Assembly (NCBI GenBank): GCA_903917735.1
Contig: CAIXBR010000097.1
Coordinates: forward strand, 1 to 40,337
DNA length: 40,337 nucleotides
Source: an uncultured Elusimicrobia bacterium
GTDB taxonomy: Bacteria; Elusimicrobiota; Elusimicrobia; Elusimicrobiales; UBA9959
Direction: 5' to 3'
The notes beneath the pieces were generated by a model. The model was not told where the DNA came from. It saw only the letters and a program-made list of their open reading frames with translations, and did not search any database. Position 1 is the first letter of the stretch, and the number at the start of each line of letters is the position of its first letter. The translations under genes and the position numbers were made by a program. Positions 1 through 6,956 of this stretch are shown one piece after another.

Positions 1-51
1 AGCCTCCAACGCCACCCGCAATTTAATTCCGGCTTCAATCTTTTTACGCAT
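1..51 (-). CDS. IS3-family transposase OrfA, N-terminal fragment (cut by window edge)
   Basis: The first 17 residues read MRKKIEAGIKLRVALEA, which resembles the start of the IS2/IS3-type OrfA helix-turn-helix protein (pattern K..VALEAL) that binds the element's terminal repeats. The start is well supported: AAGGAGG lies 8 bases upstream (plus coordinates 60-66). Only 51 bases are in the window, so whether the transposase is intact, and whether an OrfB follows by frameshift, cannot be seen. The family call rests on a short stretch. Confidence 0.6.
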   Translation of the reverse strand, partial: MRKKIEAGIKLRVALEA

Positions 52-138
52 TTTACTGGCCTCCTTAGTGTATTCTACCTTTTCAAAATACACCTTAAGT
101 CAGCCTAAAAACTGGTCCAGTTTTGCCCGACCATTACA
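1..138 (-). mobile_element. End of an IS3-family insertion sequence (partial)
   Basis: The minus strand from 51 downward encodes the start of an IS3-type OrfA. Upstream of it, at 138 reading inward, the sequence begins TGTAATGGTCGGGCAAAAC, and TG is the usual terminal dinucleotide of IS3-family ends. I infer that the element's outer end lies at about 138 and that its body continues off the left of the window. No target-site duplication can be checked because the other end is not visible. Confidence 0.6.
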
Positions 139-203
139 GAATCTGCCAGCCGCTTCATTTTTTTGTCATCATTTTTCATGTTTCATTCTCCATATTCTCT
201 GCA

Positions 204-2138
204 TTAGTTTAACAAACTCATTATAAAACGCCCGGCCATAACGCCACGCAGGAGCAGCGATGCCGCCTGTCGGTTCGTATGAGGGGTAACTTCCGTCTGG
301 AGCTCCTTCCAGGCGCTTTGCAGGGCACCGCAGTCCACATAGGCCGGAACTGAGCGGTGTGACGCCAGGGCCTGCAGTTCCTCCTCCATTTCTTCCCGGT
401 GATCCAGTAGCCGCCGTCCCACATCGGCCGCCTGCTTCCCCCGCACAGTATTCCAGCGCACCTCGTCCGGCAGTGCGCCTATGGCCTGACGCAGCAACAT
501 TCGCTCTCCGCCGCCGCTGCTGTGTTTTTCTTCGGGTACGCCAAGGCAGAACGTGAGCAAGCGGACATCGGCAGTGGGATCCCTGACATCCAGCCCGGCC
601 GCCGCGCCAAGCCCGTGGTGTATATACAGCCCGGGCGAATTTTGTTCGATGGTCAGACGCCGTTCCTGTTCGGGGGACATGGGTACCGCAAAGAACGGGT
701 CGTAATCCTCCCGGCGCATGGCCGCCTTCAGATCCATCCGCTTTGCAAAGGCCGGAAGTATGGCGCTGTATTCGCCCCAAGGCGGCTTTGAGGGGTGAAC
801 AAACAGCCGTCGTTTGCGCCACAGGGGCCCCAGGAGGGGGCTCAGCAAATGGCGGCGCATGGCCCGATACCAGGAGCAGCCCTCTCTTTCCCGATAGCTC
901 CGCAGGGCGCGAAACCCCTCATTCCAGCGCCCGCCGGCAAGCAGAAAGAATATCCGGTTCATCCCGCCGCTCCAGGAGACAGTACCATTGCCCATTTGTC
1001 CCGTAAGCAGGACACCAATCCCCTGCCGCCTGGCTTCGCTGGTTATTGCCTGAAGCCAGTACAGGTTGCCTGCCGCATGCAGGGGGGAACCGAACATCTC
1101 AAGGCTGTCGCGTATGGCCCCGATGGGGGAGACGCCGGAGGCATTGATAGGAATATGCCGGATATTTTTATACTTTTCGGCCACCGTACGGGCCCGGGGC
1201 CACTCATCGGCCAGGGCGCCGGGAACCAGATGTTCCGCCGGATAAAGGGGAACGGAAGTGAAGGCCGCCAGCGTTTGCCCTGCGCCCTGCAGGGCCTCCG
1301 CCGCAAGTGCCGTGACCGCACCTGAATCCAGACCGGCGCTCAAGGTGGTCCCGATGGGCCTGTCGGAGCGTAAACGCACGCTTACGGCCCGCCGAAAATG
1401 GTCCAGGAACCCTTCCAGATAGTCTTTGTCGGAACCCAGGCGGACGGCCGGGGCATCGTTGATGCGCCAGTATTTCCGGAGCTGCAGGGTTTGGGGCGTT
1501 ACGGCCAGGCTGTGGGCGGGCAAGAGGGAGCGGACCTCCTCCCAAAAGGTGCTGGACCAGCCCTTCTCCTCGCTGGGGAAGACGACGAGATAACGGGTAA
1601 GCATCCATTCATCAAGTTTAACGGGGAATTCGGGCAAGGCAAGAATCGCCTGGGGCGATGAGGCGAAAGCGAAGAAGGGATATTTGTGACAGTAAAAGAG
1701 TCCCGTATTGCCCAGATGATCCCGGGCGATAAAGAGGCGGCGGCGCGCCTGGTCCCAGGCGGCAAAAGACCAGTCGCCGAACAGATGGGAAGGTGTGTCG
1801 TCCCCCCAGCGGCTGAAAGCCAGCGCTACCAGGCGACCGTCCGGTGTTACAGGCCGCTCGGGTGCGGGAATGCGGAAAAGATCGCAGAGCTCGCCCCGGT
1901 TGTCCAGGCGGGCGGCGGCAGTAATAAGAATCCCCGAATCCGGATCCTCCCAGGGCATCGGCTCATACCTGGCTTCAGGTGTGGTGTGAAGGTTGGCATA
2001 GCCCATCCCGGCACTGCCCTTGATGCGGCTGACAATGCCGTCGGGCCCCCAGCCTTTCATGGCGCGGCGCATTATTTCCAGACGCTCCGGCGGGACGGGC
2101 CTTCCGTCGAGATAGATCAACCCAAAAATGGCGCTCAT
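204..2138 (-). CDS. Asparagine-synthase-like ATP-dependent cyclase (lasso-peptide-cyclase type)
   Basis: This 644-residue protein has the two-domain layout of asparagine synthetase B: a glutaminase-like N-terminal domain (about residues 1-200) and an ATP-pyrophosphatase synthase domain (about 230-640) with the PP-loop LSAGLDSG near residues 266-273. I chose the internal ATG because the protein then begins MSAIFGL, where true AsnB begins MCGI. The catalytic Cys2 of the glutaminase is therefore absent, as in lasso-peptide cyclases that activate a side-chain carboxylate by adenylation. An AGGAGA lies about 13 bases upstream. A longer start at 2183 is possible. It lies just downstream of a PqqD-like gene, matching the RRE plus cyclase pairing of lasso clusters, but a transglutaminase-type B2 protease is not visible. 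A stand-alone amidotransferase is the alternative. Confidence 0.75.
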   Translation of the reverse strand: MSAIFGLIYLDGRPVPPERLEIMRRAMKGWGPDGIVSRIKGSAGMGYANLHTTPEARYEPMPWEDPDSGILITAAARLDNRGELCDLFRIPAPERPVTPDGRLVALAFSRWGDDTPSHLFGDWSFAAWDQARRRLFIARDHLGNTGLFYCHKYPFFAFASSPQAILALPEFPVKLDEWMLTRYLVVFPSEEKGWSSTFWEEVRSLLPAHSLAVTPQTLQLRKYWRINDAPAVRLGSDKDYLEGFLDHFRRAVSVRLRSDRPIGTTLSAGLDSGAVTALAAEALQGAGQTLAAFTSVPLYPAEHLVPGALADEWPRARTVAEKYKNIRHIPINASGVSPIGAIRDSLEMFGSPLHAAGNLYWLQAITSEARRQGIGVLLTGQMGNGTVSWSGGMNRIFFLLAGGRWNEGFRALRSYREREGCSWYRAMRRHLLSPLLGPLWRKRRLFVHPSKPPWGEYSAILPAFAKRMDLKAAMRREDYDPFFAVPMSPEQERRLTIEQNSPGLYIHHGLGAAAGLDVRDPTADVRLLTFCLGVPEEKHSSGGGERMLLRQAIGALPDEVRWNTVRGKQAADVGRRLLDHREEMEEELQALASHRSVPAYVDCGALQSAWKELQTEVTPHTNRQAASLLLRGVMAGRFIMSLLN

Positions 2139-2209
2139 GTCGGCGTAATTTCTCTCCTGATGATACGGTTTAACTCTGTGCAAATTCCGTCTTTGAGTCT
2201 ACGCACCTG

Positions 2210-2521
2210 TCATTTTTCCGGCTCCAGCGTCCGGATCAGGCCCTTGGCTTCCAGCTCCGACATAAAGGCCGCAACGTCCTCTTTGCACCGCTCGGGAGAG
2301 ACGTCAAAGTTTTTCTGCAACTCGGCGCACAGGGCATCAATTGTTACGGGGATCTCCAGATGCCGCCAGATAGCGGCGGCCATCCCATTTAGGCTGAAGT
2401 ATTTCCCGGCCTCCACATCGAACATTACCAGCTCTTCCTGAATAGGCGATGCCAAAACATCCTTATTGCGGACAAACTTTTTTTTAAGCCCTGTTGGTTT
2501 CTCTTTTTTTGTCATAGACAT
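2210..2521 (-). CDS. PqqD-family RiPP recognition element protein
   Basis: This 103-residue protein matches the PqqD/RRE fold: an N-terminal strand region (VLASPIQEELVMFDVEAGKYFSL), the typical 'LN..AAAIW' segment, then helices ending 'F...L..KGLI'. PqqD-like proteins bind the leader peptide of a ribosomally made peptide and present it to the modifying enzyme. Between a radical SAM gene and an AsnB-like cyclase gene it is the expected adaptor, comparable to B1 of lasso clusters. The extreme N-terminus is Lys-rich. No good ribosome site is visible before either ATG (2521 or 2515), so the start is uncertain by two codons. Confidence 0.8.
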   Translation of the reverse strand: MSMTKKEKPTGLKKKFVRNKDVLASPIQEELVMFDVEAGKYFSLNGMAAAIWRHLEIPVTIDALCAELQKNFDVSPERCKEDVAAFMSELEAKGLIRTLEPEK

Positions 2522-2769
2522 CCCGGCAACATGGATTATAAATGTCGCTTTCTAAACAAAATATGCACAGATATTTTAGCAATTATTTGTTTCTGACATG
2601 CTTTTCATGGCAAATGTAAGTCCGCAATATCCCGCGGACCGCCACTCATACCCGGGGGTTAAAGCCCAGGAGAATTACCGCGGGCCATTTAAATATTCTT
2701 TATAATTACAGAATTCCGCCGAAAAATCGGGGGTTAATTCTGCCGTGATTCATTTAACAATCAAGTTGC
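2522..2769 (-). other. Intergenic region inside the RiPP-like cluster, with two hairpins
   Basis: No convincing gene is present. A stem-loop at 2711-2740 (outer GAATT/AATTC, inner CCGA/TCGG around AAAA) lies just downstream of the radical SAM stop and could be a terminator or processing site. A second perfect 6-bp stem GTCCGC/GCGGAC lies at 2620-2639. On the minus strand the only ATG-initiated short frames I found are 9 and 14 codons long, with no ribosome site. Confidence 0.5.
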
Positions 2770-3729
2770 TCAGGTTGAGCTGTGAAGACAGATATTGCAA
2801 ACATTTGTCAGTGATACGTGTTTTTTATAGAAATCTGAAGAGTGAAAGTCGACAACTCCGACATCAGCAAGGTTAGCGTAGACTTTTGAGTTGTTGCAGC
2901 CGCGGAAATTGCCGAACGAGTCAATAAAAATGAAATTACGGCTTTTGCATTCTGTTTTCTGTGTAGTTGGAGATGTAAAGTGTTGTCTCCATCTCTTTTG
3001 GTCAGGATAGACGATCCTTATCTCCGGAAAGGTTTCTGCAAGGGAGAAAAGTGTGTCAATAGCCTTAAATATTTTCGGAAGATGCTCTTTTTCGTATGGA
3101 GGTGAAACAGCGCTGAAGTTGTTTATATCAATAACCCCATATAGATTTACAGGTTGAACGATTATTTTATGAAGTTTGAGCCCGACCAGAAATTTCAGCG
3201 TTTCAGCTACTGATCCGGCATTCTCTTTCTGCAGAACAAAACATGCCGCAATCTTGGTTCTGCTCCCAAACAGTTCTTTTTTCTCGAGCAGTGAATGGAT
3301 ATTTTCAGTCACCTCATTATGGGCATCCACCCCCCTGATACGCTTCATCTCTTCCGGTATTATGGAATCATATGAAAACATGAACATATGTTTTTTGTCA
3401 TTCATCAACTTAAGAAGCTCCTGCAGCAGCCGGCTGTCGGTTCTATACAGGTTGCTTGCGAGAAATACTTTTAGGCGCAAAGATACCGCACACTCGATAA
3501 GAGGCAGCAGCTTTTCTGAGAGTGTCGGCTCGCCGCCGCTTATAACCAACTGCTTCCCGCCAGCGGAACGGTATGGCAACAATAGGGATGATTTAATACT
3601 GTAAAGGGTGAGCCGCTGCCTGTTTTCGCTTCGGTGAGAAGATGTGATGCATTTCGGACAGGACATATTGCACCTGTCTGTGACTTCGAAACAGAGTATC
3701 GGCGCGGTAGCGGTAAATCTATTTAGCAA
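2770..3729 (-). CDS. Radical SAM enzyme with SPASM-like C-terminal cysteines
   Basis: This 319-residue protein has the radical SAM cluster motif as C20-x3-C24-x2-C27 (DRCNMSCPKC), then GGEP at about 65-68. The C-terminal part carries further cysteines (TEC, RGC, CNIC), typical of SPASM/twitch auxiliary Fe-S clusters in peptide-modifying enzymes. The start is TTG, supported by GAGGTG five bases upstream. Next to a PqqD/RRE protein and an AsnB-like cyclase, a role in peptide maturation is the best guess, but the substrate is unknown. The gene is visibly richer in A+T than the surrounding genes and uses more A/T-ending codons, which suggests horizontal acquisition. Confidence 0.8.
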   Translation of the reverse strand: MLNRFTATAPILCFEVTDRCNMSCPKCITSSHRSENRQRLTLYSIKSSLLLPYRSAGGKQLVISGGEPTLSEKLLPLIECAVSLRLKVFLASNLYRTDSRLLQELLKLMNDKKHMFMFSYDSIIPEEMKRIRGVDAHNEVTENIHSLLEKKELFGSRTKIAACFVLQKENAGSVAETLKFLVGLKLHKIIVQPVNLYGVIDINNFSAVSPPYEKEHLPKIFKAIDTLFSLAETFPEIRIVYPDQKRWRQHFTSPTTQKTECKSRNFIFIDSFGNFRGCNNSKVYANLADVGVVDFHSSDFYKKHVSLTNVCNICLHSST

Positions 3730-3842
3730 CTGACACCTCTTTGTAAAACTATTTATACCCTAATGCCGATTATGGCGACTTGATAAACAATTTGGCCATA
3801 AAAACTGGCGGTTCCGGGCCGGGCCGGCCTGAAAATTTATAT

Positions 3843-3989
3843 TCAATAAACTATTTTTTTGTTTTCATTCAGATAGCCGAAGCGGCGCATAACTTCCCGG
3901 TGATCCCGCACTATCCGCTGCACCTGATCTTCGGTCAGTTCTTCACGCCAAGCCCCAATCCGGACTTTGCGAAAAAAAGCGGGGAAAAA
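3843..3989 (-). pseudogene. 3' fragment of a sulfotransferase gene
   Basis: The last 48 codons of an open frame read like the C-terminus of cytosolic-type sulfotransferases: FFRKVRIGAWREEL followed by TEDQVQRI and the ending VMRRFGYL. These match the family's RKG..GDW...FT.EQ...F and '...GY' signatures, including the PAPS-binding RKGxxGDW segment, with GDW changed to GAW. Nothing upstream in this frame resembles the rest of the enzyme (usually about 250-300 residues), so this is a truncated relic. It lies in an otherwise gene-poor, repeat-rich stretch. Confidence 0.65.
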
Positions 3990-4120
3990 TGTTGACCGCC
4001 TTCGCCGTAAAAAAGTCTGTTTCACGGACAAATCCAACTGAGCCAACACGCCTTTGAAAGTTATTTCTTTAACAATCAGAAAAGTTGGATGAATGAAATA
4101 TCTGTGTACTATAATACAAA

Positions 4121-4247
4121 AACTACGGGATTTGCATACCTTTATATTTGACACATATGAAACCACATGGCCGTTTTTTGGCCTTTGAAACGGCACCTCC
4201 AGAGGATTGTCATTGCGAGGGCGAAGCCTGCGGCAATCCCGTAGTTT
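4121..4247. repeat. 13-bp perfect inverted repeats bounding a 127-bp segment
   Basis: AAACTACGGGATT at 4121-4133 is repeated as its exact reverse complement at 4235-4247. The enclosed segment contains no gene. Terminal inverted repeats around a short non-coding segment are what a miniature element or an intergenic repeat unit would look like. The right arm overlaps the CAATCC arm of the smaller palindrome at 4204-4239. Confidence 0.55.
4204..4239. repeat. Short interspersed palindrome of the 'GTCATTGCGAGG...GCAATCC' type
   Basis: The sequence begins GGATTGTCATTGCGAGGGCG and ends GCGGCAATCC, with complementary ends GGATTG/CAATCC. Repeats with this ATTGCGAG...CAATCC pattern are common in intergenic regions of many unrelated bacteria. 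Only one copy is present in this window. Confidence 0.55.
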
Positions 4248-4334
4248 ACAAGAACAGCGAGATTGTCCGCGTAGGGCGGATTTGCCTTAGGCACGACACA
4301 TTGCGTTTCGACAACATTGTGTTGTTGTTGTGAA

Positions 4335-4375
4335 CAAAAAAGCCGCCCCCCCGGGCTTAGGGGGACGGTTTTTTG
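4335..4375. terminator. Bidirectional rho-independent terminator-like hairpin
   Basis: An A-run, then GCCGCCCCC, a short loop, GGGGGACGG and a run of six T form a GC-rich stem flanked by A and T tracts, so it can work on either strand. No intact gene ends immediately next to it. Confidence 0.6.
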
Positions 4376-4477
4376 TTTGCGGCTGCTTATACCGCGCTTA
4401 CGGCCTGGTCAGCTTCTTGTATCTTATGCGGTGCGGGGTGTCGGCGGCGTTGCCCAGGCGGGCGTGGCGGTCTGCCT

Positions 4478-4549
4478 AAAAAAGGAGCCTGGCACCTTTT
4501 TGATGTTTTAGGGGTCTAAAAAGGCCAAAAGGAGGCTGGCTCCTTTTAA
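4478..4549. repeat. Two related inverted GGAGCC/GGCTCC hairpin repeats
   Basis: A near-palindrome AAAAAGGAGCCTGGCACC followed by a T-run lies at 4478-4501. A second unit, AAAAGGAGGCTGGCTCC plus T-run, lies at 4526-4547. The reverse complement of the second shares AAAAGGAGCC with the first, so these look like inverted copies of one short repeat. Confidence 0.5.
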
Positions 4550-4560
4550 GGGTGTACAAA

Positions 4561-4604
4561 AAATGAAGGAACCGCGCGTGAAACATGGCGCGGTTCCTTC
4601 ATTT
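4561..4604 (-). terminator. Strong terminator after the secreted operon
   Basis: A perfect 17-bp stem (AAATGAAGGAACCGCGC, 4561-4577, and its complement at 4588-4604) surrounds a 10-base loop. It lies 14 bases downstream of the stop codon of the small secreted-protein gene. On the minus strand it is followed by TTTTTTGTAC, giving the T tract. Confidence 0.8.
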
Positions 4605-4617
4605 GCAGGGCAAGGGT

Positions 4618-5214
4618 TTAGAATTTGCCTTTGAAGGTCTTCGCTATCTTCTCGAACACGGGCAGGTTCTCGATGAACTCCGTTTTGGGGGCGCTGAAGT
4701 GCAGCACGTAGAAGCCTTCCTTCGCCGGCAGGATATACATCTTTTCCTTCAGCTGCACGCTCTCGTCCGATTTGCTCTCCGGGTGCAGGAAAGCCATTTT
4801 CTCGCGGGACAGCTCGAAAGCCTTCCTGGCCCCCAGGGTTGTCTTTTTTACCGGCTCGTAGTTCTCCCGCGCGCTCTTGGTCTCCCCCATGGCGTTCTTT
4901 GAATTGCGGTCTATAAAATCCTGGTAGCCGTCGAAATCCTCGTTCTCCTTGGCGTAATACGACACGAACACGGAGGTGGGCGCCTTATCGGCCTTGGGGG
5001 CCATCAGCTCTATCTCGAAGATCTTGTACTCCTCGTCCTTGTCCTTCTCGCGTTCCAGCCTCCAGCCGGCCGGCACGCTGCACGAAAAGTAATTATGGTC
5101 CATAACATACGCCTTGAACTGCGGGCCCGAAGCCTTGGCGGCCTTTCCGCCGGCGGCGCAAAGCGCGCAGGAGAAGATGAAGAGGGCGGAAACGGATAAA
5201 ATTATTTTTTTCAT
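4618..5214 (-). CDS. Small secreted protein, PsbP/DUF1795-like (function unknown)
   Basis: This is a 198-residue protein with a clear signal peptide (MKKIILSVSALFIFSCALCA, cleavage near AAGGKA). The mature part alternates strands and charged loops; the pattern 'FSCSVPAGW', a mid-section of Lys/Glu-rich strands, then 'FYVLHFSAP' and the ending 'PVFEKIAKTFK' resembles small PsbP/Mog1-fold secreted proteins, but I cannot name a family with certainty. It is the last gene of a three-gene operon with a clostripain-type protease; its start overlaps the preceding stop by 4 bases, so the two are translationally coupled. A periplasmic or surface role is likely. Confidence 0.7.
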   Translation of the reverse strand: MKKIILSVSALFIFSCALCAAGGKAAKASGPQFKAYVMDHNYFSCSVPAGWRLEREKDKDEEYKIFEIELMAPKADKAPTSVFVSYYAKENEDFDGYQDFIDRNSKNAMGETKSARENYEPVKKTTLGARKAFELSREKMAFLHPESKSDESVQLKEKMYILPAKEGFYVLHFSAPKTEFIENLPVFEKIAKTFKGKF

Positions 5215-6953
5215 AATGCCGGCACCGTAGCCGCGGCTGTTGAAGCGGTCTTCAAAGTTTTAAGGTCCTTGCGGTCCTGCCTGTCCGAAGCGCTGTAGCG
5301 GCCCTTATAGACGCCCAGCGCCGAAAGGTCCTTCTCTATTTTAGCAAGTGCGTCGGTGCGAATTTCTCCGACCGAGCCGGAAAGTTCCTCGGGGGTCATG
5401 TCCATGGCGTCCGAAAGAGGCATAGAGGTGGCGTCCAGGGAAGCCCGCTGCTGCGCCGGCAGGGCCGCTCGGCGGGAAAGCTCGTCCGAGACCGCGCCCA
5501 TCACCTGCGAGGCCGCCGAGTCGAGCGAAGGCAGCCCGGAGAAATAGCGCTGGCGCACCGTGGTGGCGAATTTTTTGGAGCCGCTGCCCCTGTATTCCGT
5601 AGCCACTTCCACGCGTTTGTCGGCGTAGGAAGTGCCGCCGGCCATAGTGGCCTTAAAAGCCTTGTCCTTCAGCAGCTTTTCGCTGGTGTAAAGTCCTTCC
5701 AGGGACATGGCCTCTATCTCGTCCTCCTGCACGTGCGGTTTATAGACGCCCTGTTTTTTTCCCCAGGTGTCCTGCATCTGGTGGACGGATTCGTATACCA
5801 CCGCGGGCGACATGTATTTGGCTATCTCCGCCACCTGGTCCTTATTCTTCATCAGCGAATCCGCGGTATAGCCCTTCAGGCGCATATACTGCTGTATGGT
5901 CTCGGAATCCAGGGCTATGGTCCTGGTAGCCGGGTCGTAGCTGGAATATTTTCCGTCGCAGGGCTTTACCTCTATTTTAAGCGGCCCGTCCTTGCTGTAA
6001 AAAGCCAGCACCTGCTGCCCGGCCTTGGTGCCGGCCATCTCTTTTGAGACGGCGGGGCTCAGCATGCTGCCCAGCAGGGCACGCTGCTGGGACGGCAGAA
6101 CTTCCTTCGGCAGGGAATTGCGGGCCGCGGTCACTTTCGCCATATCCGCGCCGCCGCTGGTCTTGCTGTTATCGAAGAAGCTGCCCAGCAGATAGGCCTG
6201 GTCGTTAAAAGACTTGCCGGAGAGCTGGGAAAGCTGGGCCGGAGTGAGCACACCGGAATTCTTGACATTGTTTATAGACTTCATCAGCGCCACCTGGTCT
6301 TTGGCGGAAGAGAGGGCCTGGTCGCTGTAGATGATTAAATTTTGGTCGCTTTCCATCATTTTGGCGATTACAGCGTTGCGCTCGCGGATGACCATACCGG
6401 CCCAAGAGGCTTTTGAAATGGTGACGCCCTGCTTATGGAGCACTTCCGCCTGGTCCCAGTCTATGGCCTTTACCACGGTCACGGTGCCGAACACCACGTC
6501 CCACTGCCTTATGGACTTTTTAACTACGGCAGTTTTGTCGGCGGGATAATCGGGCTGGTACTTCGTTATCCAGGCCAGCAGTTTTTCTGGCTCGGGACCA
6601 ACCCCAACCTTGCACAGAGGTTTGTCTACGTCTATCCTTATGGAAAGAACTTCATTGAGCTTGTTGGACTTGGCGGCGTCCCAGGGCATGGCCAGCATGT
6701 CTTTAAGGTCTTTTAAAGCCGTGGCTTTGGCCGTAAGGGCCGCCCCTTTCTGTTCGTCGGCCGCGGAAAGGGTTTTGGCCTCCCCGTCCGCCAGGAAGGC
6801 GGCGGCGGCAACAGGGTCCCCGCTTGAAATGGCGGCCTCATAAACGGCAAGGCGCTCCTTTACCGGCGCCGCGGCGTAAGCCCCCAGGCCGCAAAGCAGC
6901 AGGCCGGCCGCTATGGCGGCCAGTCGCAGTTTTTTGGCGGTCCCGGAGTTCAT
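5211..6953 (-). CDS. Secreted protein of unknown function with a degenerate HExxH-like motif
   Basis: This 580-residue protein has an N-terminal signal peptide (hydrophobic 11-28, ending GAYAAAP) and an Ala- and Lys-rich helical body. I do not recognise a family overall. Around residues 337-415 there is a region like gluzincin metallopeptidases: 'YDPATRTIALDSE', then 'MSPAVVYESVHQMQ', then 'EDEIEA'. If this is that fold, the zinc motif HExxH reads YESVH (387-391), so the first ligand His is Tyr while Glu388, His391 and a downstream Glu remain. Three bases separate it from the upstream clostripain gene and it overlaps the next gene by 4, so all three are co-expressed. A proteolysis-related or inhibitor-like role is a guess. 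Confidence 0.7.
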   Translation of the reverse strand: MNSGTAKKLRLAAIAAGLLLCGLGAYAAAPVKERLAVYEAAISSGDPVAAAAFLADGEAKTLSAADEQKGAALTAKATALKDLKDMLAMPWDAAKSNKLNEVLSIRIDVDKPLCKVGVGPEPEKLLAWITKYQPDYPADKTAVVKKSIRQWDVVFGTVTVVKAIDWDQAEVLHKQGVTISKASWAGMVIRERNAVIAKMMESDQNLIIYSDQALSSAKDQVALMKSINNVKNSGVLTPAQLSQLSGKSFNDQAYLLGSFFDNSKTSGGADMAKVTAARNSLPKEVLPSQQRALLGSMLSPAVSKEMAGTKAGQQVLAFYSKDGPLKIEVKPCDGKYSSYDPATRTIALDSETIQQYMRLKGYTADSLMKNKDQVAEIAKYMSPAVVYESVHQMQDTWGKKQGVYKPHVQEDEIEAMSLEGLYTSEKLLKDKAFKATMAGGTSYADKRVEVATEYRGSGSKKFATTVRQRYFSGLPSLDSAASQVMGAVSDELSRRAALPAQQRASLDATSMPLSDAMDMTPEELSGSVGEIRTDALAKIEKDLSALGVYKGRYSASDRQDRKDLKTLKTASTAAATVPAL

Positions 6954-6956
6954 AGC

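Larger units (their letters stand above)
3990..4617. other. Gene-poor stretch with relics and palindromic repeats
   Basis: I see no credible protein gene between the sulfotransferase fragment and the small secreted protein ending at 4618. The stretch holds a 13-bp inverted repeat pair, an intergenic ATTGCGAG-type palindrome, two related GGAGCC hairpins and two strong terminators, all listed separately. It looks like a site of repeated insertion and decay. Confidence 0.6.

Noticed and set aside
1686..2441. A 251-codon plus-strand frame across the cyclase and PqqD-like genes
   Set aside because: It crosses two supported genes on the other strand and has no recognisable domain.
2605..2649. A 14-codon minus-strand frame (MSGGPRDIADLHLP) between the radical SAM and PqqD-like genes as the RiPP precursor
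   Set aside because: It has no ribosome site, no room for a leader, and sits across a hairpin. Precursors for RRE-dependent enzymes are usually 30 or more residues.
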